From the NCBI RefSeq assembly GCF_024158745.1, contig NZ_JAMZAW010000002.1:186001-250000 (forward strand): a DNA stretch of 64,000 nt, in the 5' to 3' direction. Of the stretch, positions 25,652 to 33,942 are shown piece by piece. The notes beneath the pieces were generated by a model. It ran no database searches. It was given only the letters and a program-made list of their open reading frames with translations, and was not told the origin of the DNA. Source of the DNA: Paenibacillus tyrphae (GTDB lineage: Bacteria; Bacillota; Bacilli; Paenibacillales; NBRC-103111). Both the position numbers and the translations under genes were made by a program. Every line of letters begins with the position of its first letter. Position 1 is the stretch's first letter.

Positions 25652-26257
25652 TTATTCCACCTTCGCGCCGTGCGAGCGCAAAAACAAGATCGCTTGCGCC
25701 GCGTCCATCCGGGCGCCCTTGACCTCAAGCGACTTCAAATCGACGCCATCCAGGTTTGCGCCTCGCAGATCGGCTCCGTACAGCTTGCATTTGGCAAGCT
25801 GCGCGCGGGTGAGATCGGCTTCCCGCAGGTCCGCTTTTTCGAAATTGCATTCGTACAAATCGGCTTCCGTGAACCGGACTCCTCTCAGGTGCTGCTTGGA
25901 CAGATTGGCGTGCCTCAGACTAGTGTACGACCAGTCGCCCCGATCGATGGTTTTCCCGTCGAAGCTCGCCTCGGAGAAGTCGGAGCCGACCATTTTGCAC
26001 TCCTCGAATTTGGCGACAAACAGATTCGTCCCTCTAAATCGGCAGTTCGTAAAAGCCGAACCATGATGAACGGACGCATTAAACTGAGCCCCGGTAAAAT
26101 CGCAATCGATAAACTGGCAGCCCGACGTCCACAGCTCTTCCAAATGGGCGGTGCGAAACCGGCAGCGCGAGAACGTGCAGTTGCGCAGCTCCCCCTCGCG
26201 AAAATCCGCTTGACTAAAATCTTTTTCGGTAAACGAGTGATCCACATATTCAAACAT
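25652..26257 (-). CDS. Qnr-like pentapeptide-repeat protein
   Basis: A 201-residue protein made almost entirely of A(D/N)LXX-type pentapeptides (for example ADLYECNFEKADLREADLTR), which form a right-handed four-sided helix that mimics DNA. Length, the N-terminal HSFTEKDFSQADF, the single break near residues 100-110 (FDGKTIDRGDWSYTSL) and the ending DLRGANLDGVDL...QAILFLRSHG follow the plan of Qnr proteins, which protect DNA gyrase from quinolones. A LexA-type box lies 66 bp upstream, as SOS control is known for qnrB. Qnr activity itself is inferred; a plain structural pentapeptide protein remains possible. Confidence 0.8.
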   Translation of the reverse strand: MFEYVDHSFTEKDFSQADFREGELRNCTFSRCRFRTAHLEELWTSGCQFIDCDFTGAQFNASVHHGSAFTNCRFRGTNLFVAKFEECKMVGSDFSEASFDGKTIDRGDWSYTSLRHANLSKQHLRGVRFTEADLYECNFEKADLREADLTRAQLAKCKLYGADLRGANLDGVDLKSLEVKGARMDAAQAILFLRSHGAKVE

Positions 26258-26316
26258 CCGATATCATCCATTCCTATGAATAGTAGGAAAAAAGCGATCT
26301 AAACCCGAACAAAACA

Positions 26317-26330
26317 AGAACAAGTGTTCT
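26317..26330. promoter_or_regulatory. LexA/DinR-type SOS box upstream of the Qnr-like gene
   Basis: AGAACAAGTGTTCT matches the 12-base core of the Bacillus LexA consensus CGAACRNRYGTTYC completely; only the outermost base on each side differs. It lies in the 234-bp region between the divergent pentapeptide gene and the YjbR-like gene, centred 66 bp before the pentapeptide start and about 170 bp before the other. Confidence 0.6.
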
Positions 26331-26491
26331 TATTTTTATCTTAGCAGATATCGGAAAAGAAACAAGGTTTAGGTCTGACAAGTTCATCCTATGGCAGATT
26401 ACGGCCGATCGCCCCTCTACCCTTCTGGCACAAACCCGGGGTTATACGTTAAAATATAGAGCAAAAACATGTCTCAAGGAGTCGCTAACTT

Positions 26492-26854
26492 ATGATCGAT
26501 CATACCCGTCTTATGGAATACGGACTGAAGAAGCCCGGAGCGAGCCTCAAGCATCCTTTCGACCCGGACCTACCCGTCCTGTTCGTCGGCGACAAAATGT
26601 TCGCTCTGCTCGGCACCCATCAAGGCATTCCGAGCGTCAATCTGAAATGCGATCCCGACAACGTCTGGATCGTACGGCAAACGTATCCGACCGCCGTGCT
26701 TCCCGGTTACCATATGAACAAGCGGCACTGGAACACGGTCGTGCTGAACGGCCAAGTTCCGGACACCGAAGTACTGGACATGCTGGAGGAGTCTTACCAG
26801 CTTGTGTACCGCAAGCTGACCAGAGCCGTGAAAGAAGCGATCAACGCCGGTTGA
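26492..26854 (+). CDS. MmcQ/YjbR family protein
   Basis: A 120-residue protein of the MmcQ/YjbR-like family (CyaY-like fold, putative DNA-binding). Typical segments are FPFDP-like KHPFDPDLPVLFVGDKMFALL, SVNLKCDPD, PGYHMNKRHWNTVVL and a C-terminal helix ESYQLVYRKL. Function is not established for the family. Start at 26492 with AAGGAG ten bases upstream. Its 3' end is directed toward the remains of the broken family 3 glycosidase on the opposite strand. Confidence 0.9.
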   Translation: MIDHTRLMEYGLKKPGASLKHPFDPDLPVLFVGDKMFALLGTHQGIPSVNLKCDPDNVWIVRQTYPTAVLPGYHMNKRHWNTVVLNGQVPDTEVLDMLEESYQLVYRKLTRAVKEAINAG

Positions 26855-26892
26855 CGAAACGGATGGTGAAACCGCTCAGAACCGGGCATCCC

Positions 26893-27481
26893 GGCTGCCG
26901 CAAAATGCGTCCACAGGACTTTTCCGTTATCCTGACAAGCCCGTACATAAGGTTCGGACATCTCTGCCACTACCTGCGCGCTCGAACCGAGCGTCCGGAT
27001 ATTCGTTAACGGGTTGCGGAAATTCATATCCAGATCGGCTACCGGCGCAAAAAGGACCAATTGCACCCGACAGCCGCCCCTTCGCGGGCCGCGATAAGCC
27101 CGAGCCGGGCGGCCGTTTCCGCATCGCCGGTCGCCGCAGCCTACATCGGATTGGTGAATACCGTCCCGTCCGTGGCAATGCCGCTTCCGCCATACTCCAG
27201 GTTGGCGGCAAGCAGCAGCGGAATCTTCGATTTCTCCTGAAGGTACCGGTGGGCAGCTTGAATCTTTTCCTTCGGTCCGGGCCGAAACATAAAGCCTCCC
27301 GACCGAATCCCCGTCAAGATCTGCTCCAAAGCTTCCGGGCTGTCTGTCATGCCGTGGATGCAAAATAAATGCCCGACCTTTTTTCTTCCAGAGTCATCGT
27401 CTCTAACGTGCTCTTGACCCAATCCATATCCTCATCCGTAAGATAAAACGGATTTCCGCGCAGGATTTGCAAATCAAACAT
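26893..27481 (-). pseudogene. Broken glycoside hydrolase family 3 (beta-N-acetylhexosaminidase type) gene
   Basis: The pieces of one family 3 gene lie in different frames. Frame one starts at 27481 (MFDLQILRGNPFYLTDEDMD) and reaches TLEEK. A shift at a run of six T (27379-27384, plus strand) leads to frame two, KVGHLFCIHGMTDSPEALEQ through GIATDGTVFTNPM. A TAG stop at 27141-27143 stands where a glutamine is usual (PMQ). That frame continues as AAATGDAETAARLGLIAAREGAAVGCNWSF. A second shift at five A (27049-27053) opens frame three, APVADLDMNFRNPLTNIRTLGS. Similarity ends near THF at about 26905, so roughly two thirds of the enzyme are missing. It follows the phosphatase gene by 29 bp. Confidence 0.85.
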
Positions 27482-27510
27482 GGAATGTGCCGCCTCTCCT
27501 CGTTCAACCA

Positions 27511-28272
27511 TTATTCGAGATACCATTCCTGCAAAAGCTTGCACTCTTCGTCGGAAATGCCTAACCCTTCCACGATATAGTTGTCGGTCGAACCGTAAAC
27601 CCGCCGCATTTCTTCCAGGGAAGCCAAAAGGTACTCCGGCTTGACGCCCAGCAGCGCACGGACCCAAGTCAACTGTTCTTCGTTTTGAATCGCCTCGCGG
27701 GCCTTCGCCATCAGCTTCTCGTTGGCCTCCTGCCGGTAAGCGGCTGTCTTCATGTAGTCTTCCATGATCGTCCCGATCGGAACCTCCAATAGCAGAAGCA
27801 CAATAGCCGCAGCAAATCCGGTGCGGTCTTTGCCCGCCGTACAATGCCACAACACGGGACGGCCCTCGGCTTCCAACAGGGAGCGGACGAATGTGCGGTA
27901 AGCTTGCCGGGATTGAGGGTCCGTGACAAATTTTTTGTAGGCTTCAAGCAGCGGGGCGCCGCCCTGTCCGTTAGCAGCCATCGTTTTGAACACGTCGGAT
28001 AAGTTCTGCATATTTACGGCACCGCCCATGGCCGGATTGCTCATATTTTTCACCCCCGCCAGGACCGGGTTCGGCTTCGCCTGCTGCTCCCCCTCCGATC
28101 TCAAATCGCAAATGAACGAAAGGCCCAGCGATTGCACATATTCAACGTCCTCCGGCTTCAGGTCGGACAGCTCGCCGGAACGGAACAGCTTGTTCGATTT
28201 AACCCTTCCGCCTGCCGCCGACGGATAACCTCCAAGCCCCCTAAAATTTACGCGTCTCATCAAATCGTCCAT
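27511..28272 (-). CDS. Tyrosine-protein phosphatase (Y_phosphatase3 / LipA-like)
   Basis: A 253-residue phosphatase of the bacterial tyrosine/dual-specificity or phosphoinositide type. The P-loop HCTAGKDRTG contains the nucleophile Cys144 and Arg150, with the extra lysine-aspartate typical of this family. The N-terminus has NFRGLGGY and KLFRSGELSDL, the usual opening. It may dephosphorylate proteins or lipid head groups in the cytosol. Start at 28272 with GGGAGG ten bases upstream. The decayed glycosidase gene follows in the same direction. Confidence 0.93.
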   Translation of the reverse strand: MDDLMRRVNFRGLGGYPSAAGGRVKSNKLFRSGELSDLKPEDVEYVQSLGLSFICDLRSEGEQQAKPNPVLAGVKNMSNPAMGGAVNMQNLSDVFKTMAANGQGGAPLLEAYKKFVTDPQSRQAYRTFVRSLLEAEGRPVLWHCTAGKDRTGFAAAIVLLLLEVPIGTIMEDYMKTAAYRQEANEKLMAKAREAIQNEEQLTWVRALLGVKPEYLLASLEEMRRVYGSTDNYIVEGLGISDEECKLLQEWYLE

Positions 28273-28395
28273 ATCTGTTATGCCTCCCTGAAAATTGACA
28301 TATAGTAATTAGTACTTAACCATCAGTTAATACATATCTCATTTTAGACTTAGTTTATTTGGGTACGTAAACGTTTGTTTAATTATTGTAAATGA

Positions 28396-28420
28396 AAAAC
28401 AGCATCCGGTTGGATGCCGC
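28396..28420 (-). terminator. Terminator of the LacI-type gene
   Basis: GCATCC (28402-28407) and GGATGC (28412-28417) with a short loop; on the minus strand the stem is followed by TGTTTTTCATTT. It lies 12-30 bases after the stop codon. Confidence 0.75.
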
Positions 28421-28431
28421 TGCTATACTAC

Positions 28432-29427
28432 TTACGCTTTAAGCGCAGCCGTCGATTCCCTGACGACCAACTCGGGCTTCCATTCGACCGTGACGCTTGC
28501 CGTCGAGCCGGCTCCGATCCATTTGAGCAACAGTTCGACGGAGCTCTGGCCGATGCTTTCCGCCGGCTGACGAACCGTCGTCAAATAAGGACGAAGACGG
28601 GACGCAATGTACTGATCGTCATATCCGATGACGGACATCGCCTCCGGCACGCGCATCCCCTCTTCCGCCAAAGCGTTTACGATCCCGACCGCGATATAGT
28701 CGTCACCGGCGAATACGGCCGTAGGCAGCTTCCCGCTCCTGATCCATGACTTTGCCGTGTCGTAGCCGAATCCGATTTCGTAGTCCCCTTGCACTACGGC
28801 GAACGGAGAAAGTCCCGCCTCCCGGAGCGCATCCAAAAAGCCTCTCTTCCGCTCCCGCGTGCTCAAGAAATATTCCGGCCCGCATACGTGGGCGATCGAG
28901 GTATGGCCTAGTGAGAGCAAGTGCTTCGCCGCTTCGTAGCCTCCGTAGTAATTATCCGTCAGCACCGATGGGACCATGTGATCCCGTCTTTGATTATCGA
29001 TGAGCACGAACGGAATACTACGCTTCTTCAATTGGGCAATATATCGGTCCTCTTCCGGCAAAGACAATAGAATCAAACCGTCCACCCGGTCTTCATGCAT
29101 CAAATCGTGACTTTCGCGGGAACGAACATCGTTCGCGACGGAAAGCGCCAGAAAATAACCGTATCGGGCAAGCGTGCGGTTGATTTCATTGACGACCGTC
29201 TCAAAAAAGCGATCATGCAGCGCAGTCATGATCAAACCGATAATGCGGGTATGACCCCGGGCAAGACTTTGCGCTGCGGCATGAGGCCGGTAATCCAAAA
29301 CCTCGATAGCGTCCAGCACCTTTCGCCGGTTTTTTTCCCGTACGTTGCCTGTGTTGTTTAACACCCGAGAGACGGTCACTACGGACAACCCGCAATATCT
29401 GGCCACGTCGTATATGCTTGCTTTCAT
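28432..29427 (-). CDS. LacI family transcriptional regulator
   Basis: A 331-residue repressor. The N-terminal helix-turn-helix and hinge (SIYDVARYCGLSVVTVSRVLN, then YRPHAAAQSLARG) are typical, followed by a sugar-binding-protein-like effector domain with FVLIDNQRRD, GYEAAKHLLSLGHTSIAHVCG and FAGDDYIAVGIVNAL. It is monocistronic; no sugar genes lie next to it, so its targets may be elsewhere. A palindrome 31 bp upstream of the start suggests autoregulation. Confidence 0.95.
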   Translation of the reverse strand: MKASIYDVARYCGLSVVTVSRVLNNTGNVREKNRRKVLDAIEVLDYRPHAAAQSLARGHTRIIGLIMTALHDRFFETVVNEINRTLARYGYFLALSVANDVRSRESHDLMHEDRVDGLILLSLPEEDRYIAQLKKRSIPFVLIDNQRRDHMVPSVLTDNYYGGYEAAKHLLSLGHTSIAHVCGPEYFLSTRERKRGFLDALREAGLSPFAVVQGDYEIGFGYDTAKSWIRSGKLPTAVFAGDDYIAVGIVNALAEEGMRVPEAMSVIGYDDQYIASRLRPYLTTVRQPAESIGQSSVELLLKWIGAGSTASVTVEWKPELVVRESTAALKA

Positions 29428-29457
29428 GGGTAGGCTCCTTCCGATACGCGCTATGAA

Positions 29458-29475
29458 AATTAAACCGCTTTAATT
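29458..29475. promoter_or_regulatory. Operator candidate for the LacI-type regulator
   Basis: AATTAAACCGCTTTAATT has perfect 7-bp arms around CCGC, with the central CG usual for LacI-family sites, 31 bp before the regulator start. Of the remaining gap (29476-29811) I can only say that it holds the ribosome binding site of the next gene; nothing else stands out. Confidence 0.5.
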
Positions 29476-29811
29476 TTTGGAATAGGCAAACCGAATCGCC
29501 GGATGGCGGCAAGAAGCGACATCTATTTAGGAAAAATGTAACAATACTTTACTTTTGTGAGCCTATATTACCATCCTCCCCCTTCGATAGCAATGTGTTT
29601 TTTTGAATAATCCGGCCGTTCGACAGCGCCGCATCTGTCGGACCTGCCGCTATGCGGCTTAGCGATTGAGCGGAAGACGGCTCCTCATCATTTTCTTCCG
29701 CCACGAAAGCAAAAGACGCTTTTCTCTTTCACCGGATTGTTCCGCAGCATGGCCGCTTGGCGTTACAATACGGATAGAAAGCAAATGCAGAAAAATGGAG
29801 GTACCGTTCCC

Positions 29812-30585
29812 ATGGAAATTCAACTCATTCGAAACGCAACGCATTATATCGAATACGGCGGAAAGAAGCTGCTCATCGATCCGATGCTAAGTCCGGCCGG
29901 AGCTATGCCTCCTATCGCGAATACGCCGAATTCTTTTCCAAACCCGACCGTGAACCTTAAAGTTCCCGTAACCTATCTGCTGCAAGCCGACGCCGTCCTG
30001 CTTACCCATACCCACCCGGATCATTTCGACGCCATCGCGGCGACACTGCTGCCAAAGGATATCGTCTTTTTCTGCCAGCCGGAGGATGCCGGGAAGCTTC
30101 GGGAGCAGGGCTTTCGGGATGTGCGGCCAATTGAAACGGGCATAGTGTGGGATTCCGTCAGCATCGTACGCACCTCCGGCCAGCATGGCACAGGCGAGAT
30201 CGGCAAGCGTATGGGGCCGGTATCCGGCTTTGTGCTAAATGCGCCCGGCGAGCCCGTATTTTATATTGCCGGCGATACGATCTGGTGCCCGGAGGTGGAG
30301 CAAGCCTTGGCACAGCATAAGCCTGACGTCGTCTTACTGTTCGGAGGTAGCGCGCAATTCCTTCAGGGCGGACCGATTACGATGAACGAAGAGGATGTGG
30401 CGATGGTTGCGAGCGCCGTACCGGACGCTCAAGTCATCGTGGCTCATATGGAGGCTTTGAACCATTGCCTTCTGCGGCGAGAAGATTTGAGAGCGTATGT
30501 TGCCGGGCTCGGTCTCTCCGAAAGAGTCCGTGTTCCGGAGGACGGGGAGTCCATCCGCTTCCATCCGTCCTCATCGCGCGTGTAA
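29812..30585 (+). CDS. MBL-fold metal-dependent hydrolase
   Basis: A 257-residue beta-lactamase-fold hydrolase of the UlaG/YtnP-like group. The metal motif appears as LLTHTHPDHFDA (about 64-75), a later histidine is in TSGQHGTGEIG, and the bridging aspartate is in FYIAGDTIWC; a C-terminal histidine is in VIVAHMEALNHC. Such proteins hydrolyse phosphodiesters or lactones; the substrate is unknown. Start at 29812 with GGAGG ten bases upstream; a longer frame from 29737 is unlikely. An Lrp-type regulator gene follows in the same direction 76 bp downstream. Confidence 0.9.
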   Translation: MEIQLIRNATHYIEYGGKKLLIDPMLSPAGAMPPIANTPNSFPNPTVNLKVPVTYLLQADAVLLTHTHPDHFDAIAATLLPKDIVFFCQPEDAGKLREQGFRDVRPIETGIVWDSVSIVRTSGQHGTGEIGKRMGPVSGFVLNAPGEPVFYIAGDTIWCPEVEQALAQHKPDVVLLFGGSAQFLQGGPITMNEEDVAMVASAVPDAQVIVAHMEALNHCLLRREDLRAYVAGLGLSERVRVPEDGESIRFHPSSSRV

Positions 30586-30661
30586 CAGAGGGGACCTTGT
30601 TTCCGGCGAACGGACACGGTACAATCGGTTTGAGCAATCTTCCATACAAGTAGGTGTATTC

Positions 30662-31078
30662 ATGGAATTGGATCAAACCGATATTGAGATTATCCGCCTT
30701 CTTCGGCAAAATGCCCGTATCCAGTGGAAGGAGATCGGAGAAAACGTATTTTTGTCGGGGCAAGCAGTCGGAAACCGGATCAAGCGTCTGGAAGATCTGG
30801 GAATTATTCAAGCCTATACCGTTCAACTGAACGAGGCAAAAATGGGCCGCCCCGTTCTTGCCATCATCACGGTATTTATGAAATCGACGAATCACAGCGG
30901 CTTCGAGAGCTTTCTTCAGGAACAAGAGTCAGTGATCGAAGCTTACCGTATCAGCGGCGAAGGGTGCTATACGGTTAAAGCCGCGGTGTCCGACCCGGCC
31001 GCATTGAATGTTTTGCTGGATGCGATCCTCCAGTACGGCAACTACAAGGTCAATCTGGCCATCGGAAAAGTAAAGTAG
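30662..31078 (+). CDS. Lrp/AsnC family transcriptional regulator
   Basis: A 138-residue regulator with the N-terminal AsnC helix-turn-helix (LDQTDIEIIRLLRQNARIQW, FLSGQAVGNRIKRLEDLGII) and a C-terminal RAM effector domain (AYRISGEGCYTVKAAVSD). Members respond to amino acids. Start at 30662 with an AGGTG site. It is followed by a strong terminator and could be co-transcribed with the MBL hydrolase. Confidence 0.93.
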   Translation: MELDQTDIEIIRLLRQNARIQWKEIGENVFLSGQAVGNRIKRLEDLGIIQAYTVQLNEAKMGRPVLAIITVFMKSTNHSGFESFLQEQESVIEAYRISGEGCYTVKAAVSDPAALNVLLDAILQYGNYKVNLAIGKVK

Positions 31079-31099
31079 ACGGAATTTCATCGCCGATAA

Positions 31100-31130
31100 C
31101 GCCCCGAAATGCGGGGCGCTATTTCTTTTT
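31100..31130 (+). terminator. Terminator of the Lrp-type gene
   Basis: Perfect stem CGCCCCG/CGGGGCG (31100-31106, 31112-31118) with a five-base loop and a tail containing CTTTTTTT. Confidence 0.9.
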
Positions 31131-31218
31131 TTCCTACCAAACCGCTGCACTCGCCTAACCGCCACTTAGCTTCTCCCCCGCTTCATTTTCACTCAAACGC
31201 AAAGCTCCCTCTTGCCAT

Positions 31219-31236
31219 TATTACGAAGTCGTAGTA
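31219..31236. promoter_or_regulatory. MarR-type operator upstream of the ArsA-operon regulator
   Basis: TATTACGAAGTCGTAGTA is a near-perfect 18-bp palindrome. A sister site TACTACGAAATCGTACTA lies at 31822-31839 before the ATPase gene. Half-sites TCGTAGTA and TCGCAGTA follow at 31263-31288. The shared motif and positions suggest both promoters are controlled by the MarR protein encoded between them. Confidence 0.65.
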
Positions 31237-31304
31237 AAATGAAGCCGTAAATTAGTTCCATATCGTAGTAAATCACTATCGCAGTACATTGGAGGATGCA
31301 GCCG

Positions 31305-31784
31305 TTGATGGAGCAGATGTTGGAGCTATTTTTCAAACACGGTCTGCGGCCCATGAGCTTGATGGCGGAGGCGGCCGAGCTGGAGCAAACGCTGAACCGC
31401 TCCGAAATTTCCGCGCTCATGTTCCTCGAATATCGCGGCGAGCTGACCATGTCGGAGCTGGCCGCGGAACTGGGAGCGCCGCTCAGCACGGTGACGAGCC
31501 TGACGAAACGTCTGGTCCGCAAAGGTCTTGCCGAGCGCAATCAATCCGACAAAGACCAGCGCATCATTCTGGTCAGGCTGTCCGACGAAGGCCGCAAGCT
31601 GGCAAGCCAGGCGAAAGCCATGATGGAAAACATGTTTGCCCGCGTGCAGGCGGCTCTCTCCTCGGAGGAGCTGCAGCAGTTTCTGACGCTCGCGGTCAAA
31701 GTAGGCAAAGCGCTGCAGTACAAAGAAGATAAAGACAGCGTGCCGTCCGAGCGCACCGTCCGGAAAATCCGGATAGACGATTAA
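31305..31784 (+). CDS. MarR family transcriptional regulator
   Basis: A 159-residue MarR-type repressor: dimerisation helix, then LTMSELAAELGAPLSTVTSLTKRLV and the wing with SDKDQRIILVRLSDEG, which holds the DxR signature. The start is not certain. The ATG at 31296 touches the GGAGG site and is too close; TTG at 31305 (nine bases) or ATG at 31308 (twelve) fit better. Two 18-bp palindromes, one before this gene and one before the next, fit repression of itself and of the ATPase operon 69 bp downstream. Confidence 0.92.
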   Translation: MMEQMLELFFKHGLRPMSLMAEAAELEQTLNRSEISALMFLEYRGELTMSELAAELGAPLSTVTSLTKRLVRKGLAERNQSDKDQRIILVRLSDEGRKLASQAKAMMENMFARVQAALSSEELQQFLTLAVKVGKALQYKEDKDSVPSERTVRKIRIDD

Positions 31785-31821
31785 ATTCGCTTGAACCGCA
31801 GCCCCTATTTTTTTAACTAAA

Positions 31822-31839
31822 TACTACGAAATCGTACTA
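31822..31839. promoter_or_regulatory. MarR-type operator before the ArsA-like ATPase gene
   Basis: TACTACGAAATCGTACTA shares 15 of 18 bases with the palindrome at 31219-31236. It lies directly before the TTGGAGGG ribosome binding site of the ATPase gene. Confidence 0.65.
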
Positions 31840-31853
31840 ATTGGAGGGATACG

Positions 31854-33068
31854 ATGAGAATCATTCTATATACCGGCAAAGGCGGCGTCGGCAAAACGAG
31901 CGTCGCTGCGGCAACGGGTGTTACACTTGCGGCGCAAGGGCTTCGTACGCTTGTGATGAGTACAGATGCGGCGCACAGTTTATCTGATTCGTTCGATCAG
32001 CCGCTTGGCAGCAGTCCTGTTCCCATTGCCGACTGTTTATGGGGGCAAGAAGTCGATAGCTTGCGCGAGACGGAAAGGCACTGGGGCGCGGTCCAAGGCT
32101 GGTTGGCCGGCTTGATGAATTGGGCCGATCTTAGCGACGTGACGACCGAGGAAATGCTTGTGTTCCCAGGCATGGAAGAGCTGTTCAGCCTGCTGGAAAT
32201 CAAGCGCCATGCGGCCAGCGGCGATTATGACGTCATAGTCGTCGATTGCGCGCCGACCGGAGAGACGCTTCGGCTGCTCAGCTACCCGAACGTGCTCGGT
32301 TGGTGGATGGACAAAATTTTCCCGTACGAACGCCGGTTGGTAAAGTTGGTGCGTCCCGTCGCCAAAATCGTCACGGGCGGGCTGGAACTGCCCGACGATA
32401 ACGTCATGAACAGCATCGAGTCGCTCGCCCGCGAGCTGGAGCTGCTGCAAAGCCTGATTCTCGATTCGGAGACGACCTCCATCCGCATGGTGCTTAACCC
32501 GGAGAAGATGGTCATCTCCGAGGCACGGAGGGCGTTCACCTATTTGAACTTGTTTGGCTTCAATACCGATGCGGTGGTCGTTAACCGTGTGCTGCCGGAG
32601 GAGGCCGGCACCGGCTATTGGGCCGGATGGCGAGCGGCTCAAGATAAATATGAAGAAGAAATTCGCGATTGCTTCAGCCCGCTGCCGATCTTCCGCATCC
32701 CGCTGATGAAATCCGAAGTGCATGGCCTGCCGCTGCTCGCACAAATGGGCGAAGCCGCTTTCGGCGGCCGCAACGTCTCGGAAGTGCTCCACTTGGGGAA
32801 GGTGCAGGACATTCGCAAGGAGGACGACGTTTACTTTTTGGATCTGACGCTGCCTTTTATAGACAAAAGCGACTTGTCGCTCAGCCAGAAAGGCGACGAG
32901 CTGACCGTCCAAGCGGGCCCTTACAAACGCAAAGTGGTGCTGCCGCGCATCCTGCTCGGACGTCCGATTGCCGGCGCCCGGTTTACAGAGCAGAAGCTGT
33001 CGATCCGCTTCGGCGAAAGAGAACTGCCGGAAGACCCCAAAAAGGAGGAGAACGATGAGAGCCGATAA
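31854..33068 (+). CDS. ArsA/Get3-like ATPase with C-terminal Hsp20-like domain
   Basis: A 404-residue ATPase. The deviant P-loop GKGGVGKTS (8-16), STDAAHSLSDSFDQPLG and the switch segment VVDCAPTGETLRLLSYP define the ArsA/Get3 family, which moves arsenite to a pump or delivers tail-anchored membrane proteins. There is a single ATPase domain. The last ~75 residues (VYFLDLTLPFIDKSDL through KLSIRFG) form the alpha-crystallin/Hsp20-like domain found on ArsA-like ATPases of phototrophs and some Bacillota. No arsenic genes lie nearby, so arsenite export is unlikely. The next gene overlaps its stop by 14 bp. The function is open. Confidence 0.92.
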   Translation: MRIILYTGKGGVGKTSVAAATGVTLAAQGLRTLVMSTDAAHSLSDSFDQPLGSSPVPIADCLWGQEVDSLRETERHWGAVQGWLAGLMNWADLSDVTTEEMLVFPGMEELFSLLEIKRHAASGDYDVIVVDCAPTGETLRLLSYPNVLGWWMDKIFPYERRLVKLVRPVAKIVTGGLELPDDNVMNSIESLARELELLQSLILDSETTSIRMVLNPEKMVISEARRAFTYLNLFGFNTDAVVVNRVLPEEAGTGYWAGWRAAQDKYEEEIRDCFSPLPIFRIPLMKSEVHGLPLLAQMGEAAFGGRNVSEVLHLGKVQDIRKEDDVYFLDLTLPFIDKSDLSLSQKGDELTVQAGPYKRKVVLPRILLGRPIAGARFTEQKLSIRFGERELPEDPKKEENDESR

Positions 33069-33294
33069 GGTAACAAGATTGCTGGACAGCTTGTCGGAGG
33101 CGCAAGAAACGTTGATTTCCGAATTTATTCCCGCCGGGGCGCGCAGCCATTTTCTCGCTTCCCGCAGAGAAGCCCTGCTCGGCCTTCGCAGCCTGCTCGA
33201 TGCCGCAATCGACCGGACGAAGGAGCCGACGGAGGCAGCCGGCAAAAAATCACCACCCAGCCGTTCCCGCGGTGTGATCGACATTTCTGATTGA
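33055..33294 (+). CDS. Small helical protein of unknown function in the ArsA-like operon
   Basis: A 79-residue hydrophilic protein, probably two or three helices (KVTRLLDSLSEAQETLISEF, SRREALLGLRSLLDAAIDR) with a disordered lysine/proline/serine-rich tail ending RGVIDISD. Start at 33055 with AAAGGAGGAG just upstream, inside the last codons of the ATPase gene, so translation is coupled. Such coupling suggests it works with the ATPase. I do not recognise a family. Confidence 0.8.
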   Translation: MRADKVTRLLDSLSEAQETLISEFIPAGARSHFLASRREALLGLRSLLDAAIDRTKEPTEAAGKKSPPSRSRGVIDISD

Positions 33295-33351
33295 GCTATA
33301 GCACAGTCTGCCGGCCAAAGCTTTAGAGCTTGATACGAGGAGGAATTGCCC

Positions 33352-33942
33352 ATGCTGCTCGACCGCTTTTTGCCCGTTTACCACTACCACGAAAAGCATT
33401 CGATCGACGTCCGCGCGCCGAGGGATGCGGTCTATCGTGCGATTCGCGAAGTAAAATACGGGGATATTCCCGTACTGCGACTGCTGTTCGGTATTCGGAT
33501 GCTTCCGGCCTGGTTGGCCGGCAAAGTGAAAACGGGGGCTTCGGGCGGCGACGAACCATTTATAAAGCGAATGATGCGCTATGGATTCATGCTGCTGGAA
33601 GAAGCCGAAGGGCAGGAGCTCCTGGTCGGCGTAGTCGGCCCATTCTGGAGACCGGTCGGATTCGAGCCGATCCGCTTGGATTCAGCACAGGCTTTTATTG
33701 ATTATGACTCCCTTCGTCATGCGAAGGCGGTCATGAATTTCCAAGTGCGGGAGCAGTCGAACGGAACGATGACGGTCATGACCGAGACGCGGATTCAAAC
33801 GCAGGACAGGGCGGTGCGGCTGAAATTCGGGCTGTACTGGCTGCTGATTTACCCCGGCAGCACTTGGATCCGGCGCAGCCTGCTCAAAGCGATTAAAACC
33901 AATGCGGAAAAGGAGCGAGTTGTTTATGGCAGCCAAACTTAA
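33352..33942 (+). CDS. SRPBCC-like (START-fold) protein
   Basis: A 196-residue protein with a central hydrophobic-ligand-binding fold pattern: HSIDVRAPRDAVYRAIREV at the start, GVVGPFWRP in the middle, AKAVMNFQVREQSNGTMTVMTETRI as the long beta hairpin and a C-terminal helix (GSTWIRRSLLKAI) that closes the pocket. The family binds lipids, polyketides or other hydrophobic molecules. The ATG at 33352 has GGAGG eight bases upstream. It overlaps the next gene by 17 bp. In this operon it may carry a hydrophobic ligand, which is inference. Confidence 0.8.
   Translation: MLLDRFLPVYHYHEKHSIDVRAPRDAVYRAIREVKYGDIPVLRLLFGIRMLPAWLAGKVKTGASGGDEPFIKRMMRYGFMLLEEAEGQELLVGVVGPFWRPVGFEPIRLDSAQAFIDYDSLRHAKAVMNFQVREQSNGTMTVMTETRIQTQDRAVRLKFGLYWLLIYPGSTWIRRSLLKAIKTNAEKERVVYGSQT

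Noticed and set aside
31854-33068. Arsenic resistance operon
   Set aside because: The ATPase has one domain only, no ArsB, ArsC, ArsD or ArsR gene is adjacent and the regulator is MarR-type.
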